DNA of 64,000 bases from Nemophila menziesii (lineage: Eukaryota > Streptophyta > Magnoliopsida > Boraginales > Hydrophyllaceae): positions 9,362,001 to 9,426,000 of the forward strand of contig JARWIR010000008.1 of assembly GCA_029959085.1 (NCBI GenBank), given 5' to 3'. Below are positions 1-10,940 of the stretch, piece by piece (positions within the stretch are counted from its first letter, which is position 1; each line of letters starts with the position of its first letter). A program made the position numbers and the translations under genes. The notes under the pieces are model-generated. The model was not told the origin of the DNA. It saw only the letters and a program-made list of their open reading frames with translations, and did not search any database.

Positions 1-288
1 TTACTTTCCAAATATATCCAAACTTATCCTTTTTTACTTTGACTAAGGGGTTTCTTTTACTTTTCCTTTGATAATCAGTTTCCATAGGTGTAATAGCTTC
101 CAGATACCTAATTCTACGCAAATAACACACAAATTACGCGCAAAAGCAGATAAAATAGCAAAACACCTAAAACTAGACAAGAAAGTGCAAAGTATAAATA
201 GATGGGGGAAAATCCCGAAATTAATAACTAAATAACCCTAAAATGATGTCTCAAGGATAGATTAATATATCACAAATAGAGAGAATCA
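1..288 (-). repeat. Element A 3' LTR, partial
   Basis: The U3 start of element A's 3' LTR; the rest lies beyond the left edge. It ends (plus text) at GAGAATCA, the counterpart of GGGAGACATCA that closes element B's LTR at 2581. The stretch before it, with AAATGATGTCTC at about 241-252, aligns with AAATGATGTCTCC near 2533 in element B. The purine tract of the minus strand follows directly at 289. Confidence 0.7.
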
Positions 289-791
289 ATACCCCCATCT
301 TAAAGGTGTATCGTCCCAATACAATAGAGATAAGAACAATAGGGTAGTCAACAATATATATAGAACAAGAAGAAGAACAAGAAGAAGAATAGAAAACAAT
401 AAATGATCTTAGAGCAAAATATCTAAGAAGTCTAATGTAGTAATGTTAAAGATATAATGTACAGATATGCTTAATATGCATATAATCTACATTCTATAAT
501 TTCAAGTCCATATTAACTTCGCAATGCCAGAAGTTGAGGTCTTTAACTCAGTTTGTGTTAACGGCTGTAGGGTGATCATATGTCCTAATATAGTATCAAA
601 TGGTCTACTTACCTATGCTTCAATTGTTCCATTGTTCCTCCAACAAGTAGCTAGAAATCCTAAGGCCTTTATGGTTTTAATGTGGCTTAGGGACGATATG
701 ATATATTTGGATAATAAAAAGTTAGCTTTTGGCTCTCTTCTCACATTCCATCAACGAATCGCCCTAGAGCTTGAGTTTCACTCGAAGATGC
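289..791 (-). other. Element A 3' noncoding end: PPT, stem-loop and leader, cut by element B
   Basis: The minus strand reads, toward the LTR, a potential stem-loop (306-324; 7 pairs including one G-U, loop GGA), then a purine-rich tract with a GGGGG run (289-304). Further right is a copy of the conserved GAGAGAGCCAAAAGCT block (about 727-742). The sequence stops at 791, where element B is inserted, and resumes at 13638. A 96-codon open frame on the plus strand (524-814) runs into B's LTR and is treated as chance. Confidence 0.65.
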
Positions 792-2581
792 TGGTGTCTC
801 CTAGTGCGTTCTAAATAAACACACCTAAAAAGGCAAGACACGTACTGCAAGTGTAAGGTTCGTCCAAGTAATATCCGGTAAATGGGATTTCGATCTCAGG
901 GACGGATTAGGTAAGACTAAGGTGCTATGCAATAAATGGAAATGGTTGCTTGAAAGACAATTAAAAGTAAAAGAAATTGATTTTTGTTTGGTTTTTGTTT
1001 AAAGGACTAAAGTGCAAATAAAGTAAATATTAAACTAAATTAAAACTAATGCAAGAAAATAAATATGAAGAGACGAAAATATGAGAGATTAGTACTTGAG
1101 TCATTCTAGGTTTCACCAAAATAAACTTAATCAATGCTTCTTCTAAGGGACAAATTAGTAACTAGTAATAGTCGTGATTCTAGATTCTCCTAACCCCCGT
1201 CAGGATGGACTTAGGATCTATTCTCAAATGTTACGAACCCCGCCAGGGCGATCATAATGCACCTTCGAATGTCAGGTTCTCTACCCAATTGGCTATAAGA
1301 TTAACTAAGTCCGTCAGGGTCAATAATTTCTATCTTACGTTTATTTCCTATGTCTATAATTAAACCCCCCGTCAAGATGATCACTTCCCCACCAAAGTAA
1401 ATAGCCTAATTACTCAAACCTACCCATGATTCGCGACATCAATGATAGTGAAATTAACTTACGATAATAAACAATACTAAATCACTCAATTCGAATTAAA
1501 TTATAAAAATCCCAAATCAGAAAAACATCAATTAAATAAATTAAGGTTCAACCCATATAGCGATTCTCAGGCACTTAAGAAGTTTAGCTCATAACGAAAA
1601 ATAAAACTAAAACAAATAAATTAAAAGACATAATGTATGACAGAAAGAAAATAAATAAAACCTAATGAAGAGGTTGGGTTTGGCTTTGAATTGGAGAAGA
1701 TGACTCTTCCAGCTCTCATCTTTCTTCCTGCTTGCTTTGACTTGAATCCTTAAGCCTCTTTGATAATTATATGAAGTGTAGGTAAAAGAGGAGGCTAAGG
1801 GGTGTATTTATAGGTGTTAGAAATCCCTAGATCGAATTTACTTGGAGTGGAAGACAAGTCAAGAACTCTTTCATTCGTAACCCTAAAATCTAGGAAAGGT
1901 AAGATTATGCTGCTGATTTGTTTTGGTCATATCTCTCTCAATACTTATCTGTTTGAGGCATTCCAACAGTCGAAACCGCTTGTCTCGGAAAGCTCTTTCC
2001 AGTGGTGCAGACCATTCGCCCAAATTCCTATCCAATCTTGAGTTATGGACTCGTATTTGAAACGTTGCTGGAATTTCAGATTCATATGGCAGCTTTATCT
2101 TTTCCTTCTTTGCATATATCCTTCCTTGATCTTCTTATTTCCATGTAAATATATTTCCTTTACTTCTTTGACTTGACTTGGTCTCTAATTAATTATCATA
2201 TATCTTTTAAAGATTCACATTAAATAAAAAATTAAACCGCATATGCATTAAAAAATAATAAATCAATAATTCAAGACTAGAATTAGGAAAGTGCACTCTA
2301 AAATTAGAAACTCGACTCAAATACTTCCTAACACACTAAAAATAAGCTAAGACTCTAATTCTCACTTCTCCACCTTGTATTGAAATTTAAAAACATACTA
2401 ACTTTGCACTAAAAATAATCAAATTAACGCACAAAAGCTCTAAAAATGCAAATAGTCTAATTCCAAAGGGGAGAAAGTGCAATATGACAAAATATGCATA
2501 AAAGTCTAACAAATAAGTCAATAATTCACCTAAAATGATGTCTCCAGAGGGGTAATATTTAGAACAAATAGGGAGACATCA
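792..2581 (-). repeat. Element B 3' LTR (1790 bp)
   Basis: It pairs with 11846-13637 over its whole length with scattered substitutions and small indels. The plus text starts TGGTGTCTCC and ends GGGAGACATCA. A TATAAATA box lies on the minus strand at 1812-1805. The segment near 1190-1375 contains repeated CCCCGTCA/CCCCGCCA words that recur in LTRs of other elements here. A 75-codon plus-strand frame (1814-2041) has no similarity I recognise and lies in U3. Confidence 0.92.
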
Positions 2582-2617
2582 AGACCCCCAACTCAAACCT
2601 TTGTCGTCTCGACAAAG
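2582..2617 (-). other. Element B 3' PPT and adjoining 8-bp stem-loop
   Basis: On the minus strand CTTTGTCG-AGA-CGACAAAG (2617 to 2599) forms a perfect 8-bp stem with a 3-nt loop. It is followed by GTTTGAGTTGGGGGTCT (2598-2582), and the LTR starts directly after. The purine tract is the expected plus-strand primer of an LTR retrotransposon. The stem is also found in elements A, C and E, with a different sequence. Confidence 0.8.
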
Positions 2618-3929
2618 TAAAATTAAAACAAAGGCCTCTTTTAGGTGAACGCGGCAGGTAAAATCTATAAAATATTCCCAAAGCACAGCTTAAAACAAAT
2701 CTCATACAATCTACTCTAGGAATTAATATACACATACACTTATCATGCAAAATCAAACACAAAATAATATCAATCCAAAATTAAATTCACAATGCTAGAA
2801 GGTTACGCTTATTACTTATCTCAAGATGGTGGCTATAGGGTGTTCCTCGATCTTTACTTATTTTGAACGCTCCACTTAGCATACTCCCTATTAACTCACT
2901 GTGCATCTAGGAATCACGAGGTCTTTACGGTTTTAGCGTAGGCTTGAGGACGGTATGGTATGTATATTTGGTAAATTTGAAGTGAGCTTTTGGCTCTCTC
3001 CTCACTTACCATCAACAAACTGTCCAAGAGCTTGAGTTTACACTTGAATACGTTCTCACTCAACGTATTTGACTCGCTAATGTAGCGTCCCCAAATTAAC
3101 CCAATAAGCACTAGAGATGATTCACTTAAAAATTCCTCTTTGCCGGTCTGAATATATATTCTTTTCAAATCAATTTTTTTTCTTTTATATAGCTATGACT
3201 CTCTTTTTGATGTTGAGATATCATGCTATTTTTCATAAATTATGCCTTTTCATAACTTTAGCTCGTAGCTTCTATTTCATTCACTATTACCCCGGCAAAG
3301 GGTTACAATATAATAAACCTATGAATCATCATCAAAATATATAACCGAGCACAACTGATAAGCTCAAAAATCACAACCCAATGATGTTCCCATAATAGTG
3401 GACCCACCACCCCAAACTCAAGCTCAAGACAGGAAGTCTTAGGATCGTGATTCAAGTGCGGGTCATACGGTCATGCCTAACAAACTAAGGGGATATTGGC
3501 TTATAATGTGGCGACAAAAGAAACGCTTAAAGGCTAAAAATTTGTCTAAGAAGGATATAATTAATTCAGGGATAGAAGGCAAAAAAGGATTCAAAGGGCT
3601 AACAAAGAACTGCCTCTATCATTTTCCTATCTACACAGCTTGCCTCTAGTTCATACCTAAGTTGGTTCTCTACTCATTCAGGTCTCACGTTCTACAAACT
3701 ACTCATTATCCTTAAGCACAAGTTTACTTCTTTTGCACTGTTCATTAATTTTTCCTCGCAATTATCTCATGTTTGCATGCAGTCTAAGTGCGTTTTACAC
3801 TAACTCCTAAAGTCAACTATTTTCTATCATAAATTCATGAAAAGCATGCTTGATGGGGGCATTTAAAATACTCTACAGTCAAACGCAACCCCTAAAAAAA
3901 TTTCTTTCTGAAAAGCATGTAAAACACAA
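2618..3929 (-). other. Element B 3' noncoding region, conserved among the Athila copies
   Basis: No supportable ORF lies between the third ORF and the PPT. Blocks shared with elements A, C and E are a GAGAGAGCCAAAAGCT motif (about 2984-3001), the phrase TACCCCGGCAAAGGGTTAC (3290-3308), and a G-rich tract TTGAGTTTGGGGTGGTGGG on the minus strand (about 3402-3421). Short open frames on both strands at 2559-3344 are not conserved between copies and I leave them out. Confidence 0.7.
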
Positions 3930-3992
3930 AAAATTGGGATGAGGCAACGAACGCCACCCCAAACTCAAAAGTGAGTCGTGTCCCCACGACTC
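3930..3992 (-). other. Element B internal hairpin and PPT-like tract
   Basis: On the minus strand GAGTCGTG-GGGA-CACGACTC (3992-3973) is a perfect 8-bp stem with a 4-nt loop. It is followed by ACTTTTGAGTTTGGGGTGG (3971-3953), a near copy of the true PPT. The same pair lies at equivalent places in element A (14513-14532) and element C (25559-25600). It sits just downstream of the third ORF. Confidence 0.7.
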
Positions 3993-4047
3993 GAAAAAGA
4001 CTCAATAAAGCAATAAAAAAAATAAAGTAACTAGTGCCTACCATCGA

Positions 4048-4504
4048 TTAAGAAGAAGAATTAGAACGGGGTACCTGGCCATAAAGATCCATCATATCCT
4101 CCTCCGAAGAAGAAGAATAATTATCAATATCCATGATCGTAGTTACCTCACCCAATGTTGAATTCATCTTGGCAATTTCCTCCCAAAGTGCTATGTTTTG
4201 TTTTCTTAGATGATCGACTTGTTGTTGCAATTTGATAGCCCATGGGGGTGTGCAAGAATTATTCGGAGAAGAAGAAGAAGAACCTTGATCTTGAATTGGT
4301 GTCTTTTCTTTAGGCTTTGATGATACCCTCATCCTAGCTGTGAATTTCTTGTGTAGTGGTTGTGCATGTGCCTCTTCTTGTTGTTTCTCTTTAATAGGCT
4401 CATCAAGATTGATGGTTTTCAATTGTAGAACCAGGCAAATTTTTGTTCTTCCCTAGGATATAACACTTCCTCTTATAATCCATAGCATCTATTCTGTTTG
4501 TCAT
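4048..4504 (-). pseudogene. Element B third ORF (post-pol accessory protein), frameshifted
   Basis: I do not recognise this protein. It begins at ATG 4504-4502 with MTNR-x-D-x-MDYKRKC, followed after about 10 residues by GKNKNLP. The frame is then lost and resumes at about 4420 as a 120-residue stretch ending at 4048. Homologous sequence lies at the same place in element A (14580-15052): the same N-terminus, then QPL and a shared KTPIQDQGSSS. The C-terminal half contains WAIKLQQQVDHL, likely coiled coil, and a serine/acidic tail (SSSSEEDMMD). I see no signal peptide or membrane segment, unlike the env-like ORF described for some Athila elements. It follows a TATA box and a long leader. Function is unknown. 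Confidence 0.55.
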
Positions 4505-4771
4505 GTTTGATTTGACCTCAAACTCAAGTTACACCAAGGATGGTATAAAGTTAAGAAAGATTGGTGTAGCTTAAGTTTCTTGCTTAGATTTGATGAAGAA
4601 GGAAGGTTTCTTGATGAATCTTGAAAGAATTATTGAAAGCTTGATGATCTTGAAGGTGTTTAATGGTGTTTTGTGATGAATTTGATAAAGAAATTGTGTT
4701 TATGAAGGATGGAGGAGAGAATTATTGATGTAATTGTGTTTGTTGTAGAGGTTTAATCAAGCTTCAAGGTC

Positions 4772-4779
4772 TATTTATA
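4772..4779 (-). promoter_or_regulatory. Internal TATA box of element B
   Basis: TATAAATA on the minus strand, 268 nt upstream of the third ORF's ATG and just downstream of the GC-rich palindromic block. I see no ATG in the roughly 240-nt A/C/T-rich leader between them. Elements A (15325-15332) and C (24567-24574) have a TATA box in the same position. Promoter activity is inferred. Confidence 0.45.
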
Positions 4780-4861
4780 AGGTTGGGAGCTGGAAAATTC
4801 GTATGGGAGAGGCTAGGGTTTGCTCTTGAATAGGTAAGAAGTGTATAAGGCAGCAATCTCT

Positions 4862-5112
4862 TCCAAACCGGCATGCGGGCCGGCATACCGGCGGAATCGC
4901 CGGCTAGCCGGTGCTGGACGTGTGTCTTTTTGTAACTTTCTACCTTGAACTCGAGTCGCTACCAGAGGCCACGTGTTTTTGGTTCGCCGGCATACCGGTG
5001 CTGCTTTTTGTCCAGGGGCGAACTCTGTCAAAATACCCGAGTCGAGCGACCCATGGGCTCGTCTTTTCTTTCTGCTCCGCCGGCATGCCGGTGATCTGGC
5101 CGGCTAGCTGGT
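4862..5112. repeat. GC-rich palindromic block, element B
   Basis: A sharp GC-rich island in AT-rich surroundings, made of CCGG-based palindromes: CCGGCG-GAAT-CGCCGG (4888-4903), CCGGCTAGCCGG (4900-4911) and CCGGCATGCCGG (5080-5091), with GCCGGCATACCGG-like words between. The low stop density creates spurious open frames on both strands. It lies between the pol stop and the internal TATA box, as do similar but different blocks in elements A and C. Confidence 0.75.
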
Positions 5113-5337
5113 CAGTGCAGCAGATTTTTCCCTCTTTTGTTCCTCAGCACTCTAAACTCAATTTCCTGCACAACTAACACACTACCTTTCTCATTTCTTT
5201 TAAAAGTAGACACTAAGACTCAAAAATAAATTAGAATTATACACTAGGAATTGAAAAAAACATAAAGCAATAAACTAATGTACAAGTAAAATGGCTTTTG
5301 TTTAACGTCGTTAAGCTCGACGGGTTACCTCTCGCAT

Positions 5338-7526
5338 CTATTCAGCTTCAAGGAGGTACATGACTTCCCCAGGATGTGGATCCACCATGCTATTAGTATC
5401 CTCGCCTCCATGATAAACTTTCAATCGATGGCCATTCACCATAAAGGTGCGGTTCTCGATTGGGTGTTCAATCTCTATCGCTCCGTGAGGCGTAACTTTG
5501 GTCACAACTAGGGGTGTGCATCGGGTTAGAAAACCCGCATAACCCGACCAACCGGATCACACTAACCTGAAATTATACGGGTTAGTTTTTAATTGGGTGG
5601 GTTGCGGTTTACATTTTTGAAAAAATATACACATTTTTGCGGGTTGTGGATTTTAAACTTGAAACCCGCAAACCCGCATATACTCGATTACCTTGTAGTA
5701 TAAAAGTTAGAAAAATCCGTATTGCTCATTTTATTCAAATAAAATAGTGGGGGTCATGTGCTTTTTACTCTACATATTTTTTATTCCTCCCCCTTTTTTA
5801 AAAATATTTTGAAATTCCTCAATATTTCAATTATATTTTATGTAATGAATATATTTTTCATTTCAATTATGATATCATCTGTACTCTTTGTTTAATTCAT
5901 ATATTTAGTTTTCTAAAATCTCATTTTATATCTTTTAATCATAGATAATTTGAAATGCATATGCGTATCCTAAACATATTTTTCGTTATAATTTTCATTT
6001 TTAATATAAATTTGACTCGCCAAATGAATATGGATACAAATTCGTCTTCTTTATCGAACTAAATCATCCGCAATGCACCCGCAACCCGCCTAACCCGAAA
6101 CTCAATGGTTTAAGTAATGTATTGGGCGGGTGCGTGTCTTATTTTTCAAAATCCGCACAAGAACGGGCGGTTTGTGTGTTGAGCATTTTTCATACAAAAC
6201 CGACTCACGCACATCCCTAGTCACAACATAAGGACCAGACCACTTCGATCTCAACTTTCCCGGATAGTTACTGAACTTGGAGTTGTATTTCAGAACCTTC
6301 TGTCCAAATTCAAACTTCTTCACGCGAATACGGTTATCATGCCATCTCTTAGTGTTCTCCTTATAGAGTTTAGCGTTTTCATAGGCATGTAACCAAAACT
6401 CATCAAGTTCGTTGAATTTCATCATACGATTCTCACCGACCAAAGTAGGATCTAAATTCAACTGCGCTATCGCCCAATATGCACCTAATTCAAGTTCAAG
6501 AGGTAAGTGACAAGCCTTACCATAAACAATACGATACGGAGATGCACCAACAAGATTTTTGTACGCAGTACGATAGGACCATAAAGCATCATCTAACTTC
6601 ATTGACCAATCTTTTCTTGTAGGACCAACAGTCTTCTCTAGGATAGATTTTACCTCTCGATTTGAAACCTCCGCTTGACCGTAGGATTGTGGATTATACG
6701 CGGTAGAAACACGATGTCTTATCCCATTCTTCTCTAGCACTGTCTTCAGATATTTGTTCACAAAGTGTGAACCTCCATCACTGATAATAACTCTGGGTGT
6801 ACCATGTCTAGTGAAAATATGAGACTTCAAGAATTTAATCACTACTCGTGAATCATTTGTTGGTAGAGCTACATCCTCTACCCATTTAGACACGTAATCA
6901 ATAGCTAATAGAATGTATAGATTCCAGTTGGATGGTACAAAAGGACCCATGAAATCAATACCCCAAACATCAAATATTTCAACCTCAAGTACGTTGTTAC
7001 GTGGCATCTCATCCCTCTTGGATATATTACCAGTAAACTGGCATCTATGACACTTCTTAACATACTCATGACACTCCTTATGTAATGTAGGCCAATAAAA
7101 ACCGGATTGTAGTACCTTAGCAGCTGTGCGGTCTCCCTTGAAGTGTCCTCCATAAGGTGAATCGTGACAATCAGCAACCACTGACAAGACTTCTTTCTCA
7201 GGTATACATCTTCTCACCATTTGATCACCACACACTTTGTAGAGGAAAGGATCCTCCCAAAAGAACTGTTTAGCACGACTCATCAATCTCTTTTTATCTT
7301 GTGAAGTGGCTCCTTCGGGAAAGTTACCACTTACAATAAGATTTGCAATGTCAGCGTACCACGGAGTAGCATCATAAATCGCAAATAAGCCTTCATCAGG
7401 GAATGTTTCATTAACTAGCTCAGGACTACTATTCGACTCCAAACCTTCAAGACGTGACAGATGATCCGCAACATGATTTTCACACCCCTTTCTATCCCGA
7501 ATCTCCAAATCAAAATCTTGTAGCAA
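5338..7526 (-). pseudogene. pol: Element B integrase region of pol, split by a MITE
   Basis: Integrase joins the reverse-transcribed DNA into the genome. From the frame start at 7526, the RNase H tail motif ADHLSRLE is at residues 20-27. The zinc-binding region has H121/H128 and C159/C162. The catalytic triad is D191 (GIDFMGPF), D250 (ISDGG) and E286 (GQAEVSNRE). The C-terminal WSGPYVVT is reached at about residue 436, where the hAT MITE (5509-6219) is inserted. Beyond it the frame continues at 5508 with KVTPHGAIEIEHP and ends at a stop at 5338. The last residues read from 6219 down to 6102 are MITE sequence. The catalytic residues are intact, so this is a core broken at its tail. Confidence 0.88.
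5509..6219. mobile_element. hAT-type MITE inserted in element B integrase
   Basis: 711 bp bounded by 8-bp direct repeats GTCACAAC (5501-5508 and 6220-6227). The terminal inverted repeats are TAGGGGTGTGC at the left and TAGGGATGTGC read inward from the right. The ends hold several copies of the word AACCCGC and the core is AT-rich. No transposase is present. An 8-bp duplication with TAGGG termini is typical of plant hAT elements. Removing the insert and one repeat restores a continuous integrase C-terminus, which proves the insertion came after element B. Confidence 0.9.
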
Positions 7527-8824
7527 TAAGACTCATCTGATCAATCGTGGCTTTGCATCTTTCTTCTCCATAAGGTACTTAATAGCGGAATGATCGGTGA
7601 ATACAACAATTTTTGCCCCAAGGAGATAGGAACGAAATTTGTCAAAGTTTTAAACAATCGCTAAAAGCTCCTTTTCAGTTAATGTGTAATTAATCTGCAC
7701 TGGTGAAGGTCTTGCTTTCATAGTAAATCGAGTGGAACACTTTATCTTTTCTTTGACCCAACACCGCACCCATAGCAGAATCACTAGCATCACACATAAC
7801 TTCAAAGTGAATCTTCCAATAAGGTGGTAGCACAATCGACGCAGTAATAAGTTTCTCTTTAAGCTCTTGGAATGCCTTCATGCAAGCTTCATCAAAAAGG
7901 AATTTGGTGTCCTTCTCAAGTAAGTTGCACAAAGGTTTTGAAATTTTTGAAGTCCTTGATGAAACGGCGATAAAACCCAGCATGGTCTAGAAAACTCCTT
8001 ACCCCTTTTACAGAAACAGGAGGGGGAAGATTTTTGATAAATTCAATATTCGCATGATCGACTTCTAAACCAGCACTTGATACTTTGTGTCCCAACACTA
8101 TACCTTCACGAACCATAAAAGGACACTTCTCCCAATTCATAACCAAATCGGTTTCCTTACATCTAATCAATACTTTTTCTAGATTCTGCAAACAATCATC
8201 AAAGTTATCTCCAAAAACAGAAAAATCGTCCATGAATACCTCAAGAAATCGATCAATCATATCACCAAAGATTTCCATCATGCAACGCTGGAAAGTAGCA
8301 GGTGCATTACATAGTCCAAAAGGCATCCTTTGGTATGTGAAAGTACCAAAAGGACATGTGAATGTGGTTTTATGTTGGTCATCAGGATCTACGCAAATTT
8401 GATTGTAACCGGAATACCCATCTAAGGAACAATAATACTCTCTACCGGCTAACTTGTCCAACATTTGATCAATGAAAGGGAGTGGAAAATGGTCTTTTCT
8501 AGTAGCCTTGTTCAATTTACGATAGTCCATAAAAACTCTCCAACCAACAACGGTCCTTGAGGGTATGGCTTCATTCTTGTCATTCATGATGGTAGTGATA
8601 CTACCCTTCTTTGGTATGCATTGAGCAGGACTCACCCAATCGCTACTAGCTATGGGGTAGATGACCCCCGCAGCTAGTAGCTTGATCACTTCTTTCTTCA
8701 CCACTTCCTTTATTGTAGGCATCAATCTTCTCTGTCCCTCAACTGAACGTGTACTATTGTCTTCCAGAATGATCTTGTGTTGGCAATAGGAAGGGCTAAT
8801 ACCTTTGATGCAGCAATAGTCCAA
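7527..8824 (-). pseudogene. pol: Element B reverse transcriptase and RNase H, frameshifted
   Basis: RT copies the element RNA and RNase H removes it. The RT frame (8824-7916) holds YRKLNKATRKDHFPLPFID, first catalytic Asp 135 (YCSLDGYSGY), RMPFGLCNAPATFQRCM, and the FMDD box at residues 197-200. A frame change near 7970 leads to the RNase H part (7983-7690) with FEVMCDASDSAMGAVLGQ and ESKTFTSAD. Another leads to TEKELLAIV, after which the frame is damaged until 7526. An upstream break separates RT from gag-protease. Catalytic residues are present but several frame breaks make this non-functional. Confidence 0.88.
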
Positions 8825-8966
8825 CCTATCACCTCTTTAATGGCTCTTAGTACACGCAACAGTTTGTCTTCTTAAGGACCTGTTAAAGTAGCTGAAACAG
8901 TAACAGGTAGAGTGTTATTAGCACCTAAATATGCATACCTCAAGTGTGACGGGAGTGGTTTCTCTT

Positions 8967-10886
8967 CTAGCTTCGGGGGAGATTCAATAGATGGTTTCTT
9001 TGGAGGCTCAATCTCCCCTGCATCACGTAATGGTTCGTAGGATAGACGCCTATACTTTGATTCTCAGAATTAAGAGCTTCCACTGTTTCGGCAAGCTCTT
9101 CCATCATCTTCGGTAAATCTAATGTTAATGCAACCTGCAAGATGTCATCATAATTAAAATAATCAAATACCTCTTGCGTGGCGTGTTCTTCTATATCCAT
9201 TCGGAAACAATCTATAGGAACATCTGGGAATTTCATGGCTCGAAATACATTGAATTTGACCTCCTCGTCTTGTATTCTCATGGTTAATTCGCCGTTTTCT
9301 ACATCAATTAAAGTACGCCCCGTGGCTAGGAATGGTCGTTCCAAGATGATGGGGACATTGCTATCCGCGTCGTATTCAAGAATAACAAAATCAACGGGAA
9401 AAACTAAAGTACTTGCCTTGACGAGGACATCTTCGATTCGTCCCTCAGGATGCACGAGGGATCTATCCGCCATTTGTAGGACCATAGAGGTAGGTCTCAT
9501 ATCACCAATCTTCAGCATATCAAAAATTGATTTGGGCATGAGATTAATACTCGCGCCTAAATCGCATAAAGCTTTTCCCTTCCACTCACTATTAATCGAA
9601 ATAGGAAGCGTAAAACTCCCAGGATCAAGTATCTTTGGTGGCAACTTACTTTGGCAGATGGAACTACACTCTTCAGGTAATCCTACCACTTCATTATCAC
9701 AGTATGGTCTTTTGTTGGTGAGGGCTCTCTTTAAGAACTTCACGTACTTTAGTATGTCTTTGATAGCTTCTACCAATGGAATGTTAATATTGAGACCTCT
9801 CACCCTATTCAAGATTATTTGATATTCAACCATATCTCCTTTCTTCTGAACTCTGGAGGGGAAAGGTGGAGGAAGACAGGTTTCTACAACATCTTTCTTT
9901 TTCGTAATTTCCGGAATCTTCTCCACTTCTACCACTTCAGGTTCTTCATCTTTCTCTTCCACCTCTTCTATCGGTTTTTCTTTTCTAATAACTTCTTTTT
10001 CTTTCATAACCGGGAAGGGTGGTGGTTGCACAGTTTTACCGCTTCTGGTAGTGATCGCGTTACAATCCTCCCTTTGTTTAGGAATTTCTGTGTCACTCAG
10101 GAGTTGGCCTTGGCCTCGAACATTTAAACTATTGGCGATCTTTGACATTTGAGTCTCTAAGATTTTTAACGAAGCGGAATGTGAGTTTAATTTTTCTTCC
10201 ATCTTGTTTTCTCTCGTGTGGGTGTCATCCATGAATCGAGATAGCTGGCTTTTGATTTTCTCTGACCTCTTCTCTGCATCGGACATGTATTTCATTACAG
10301 TGAGTGCTAACTCACTTGCGGTAATTGTGCCTTCTTGAGGTCGAGAAGGAAGCGCCTTTTGAGCTAACGTGTCGGAATAGGCGTCATGATCGGCTCTAGG
10401 TTGATTCACTTGGTATTGGTTTTGTGATTTAAACTGGTAATTGTTCCCTTGAGGCCTTTGTTGGTAGGTTCCAGGATTGGCTGGCCCATGTGGATTCGAA
10501 CACTGAAAGCCTAGATGATTTCTGTTTTGATTTCCATACCCTTGACCACCTGAATAGTTACCTCGCTGATTAACGAAATAAACGGATTCTGGGTTGTTGG
10601 CACATTCTTCCCAGCTATGATCATCTCCTCCACAACTAGAACATAATTCTGGTTCCTTAACAATGTTTACCGCAGCTTTATATGACATAGCTAATTGTTT
10701 CAGCTTGTTCTCAAGTGCGGAAATCTTAGCGTTTAATGCAGTTTCTATGTCCAAATTCAAAGTACCTCTTTCAGAAGCTCTAATTGATGATTTAGAAGTT
10801 TGCCAACTCATTTTATTCTTCACAATTCTGTCCATGATAATCAGAGCTTGATCAGTTGTGACCATCATGAGACCACCTTGGCACAT
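8967..10886 (-). pseudogene. gag: Element B Gag C-terminal part and aspartic protease (open 639 codons)
   Basis: Gag packages the RNA and the protease matures Gag-Pol. In this open segment the CCHC zinc knuckle is intact at residues 82-95 (C82, C85, H90, C95). Asn/Gln-rich sequence follows (about 100-170), then a heptad-like helix (about 195-255), a Lys/Glu-rich stretch with PPPFP (288-350), LPPKILDPGSF (415-425) and the protease motif CDLGAS with Asp 442. The later ILGRPFLATGR motif reads ILERPFLATGR, a Gly-to-Glu change in a normally conserved place. The 5' end is a frameshift rather than a true start, because Gag begins further up at 11589. The frame is lost at 8967 before RT. Confidence 0.88.
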
Positions 10887-10940
10887 AGTATCGATCTTGT
10901 CTTTCGCGGCTTCACCTAAACTTCGATAAAATATCCAAAG

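Noticed and set aside
524..814. 96-codon plus-strand open frame
   Set aside because: It runs across the junction of element A's 3' region and element B's LTR, so it cannot be an original gene.
1190..1400. Spaced CCCCGTCA/CCCCGCCA words as a CRISPR-like array
   Set aside because: Irregular spacing and unit length, inside an LTR of a plant retrotransposon; the same words occur in the partner LTR.
4813..5177. Open frames on both strands in the GC-rich block of element B
   Set aside because: The palindromic GC-rich repeat lowers stop frequency; no frame is conserved in elements A or C.
6102..6219. Apparent C-terminus of the element B integrase frame
   Set aside because: These residues are translated from the MITE; the real end lies at 5508-5338.
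9178..9822. 214-codon plus-strand frame
   Set aside because: Antisense shadow of the Gag-protease frame of element B.
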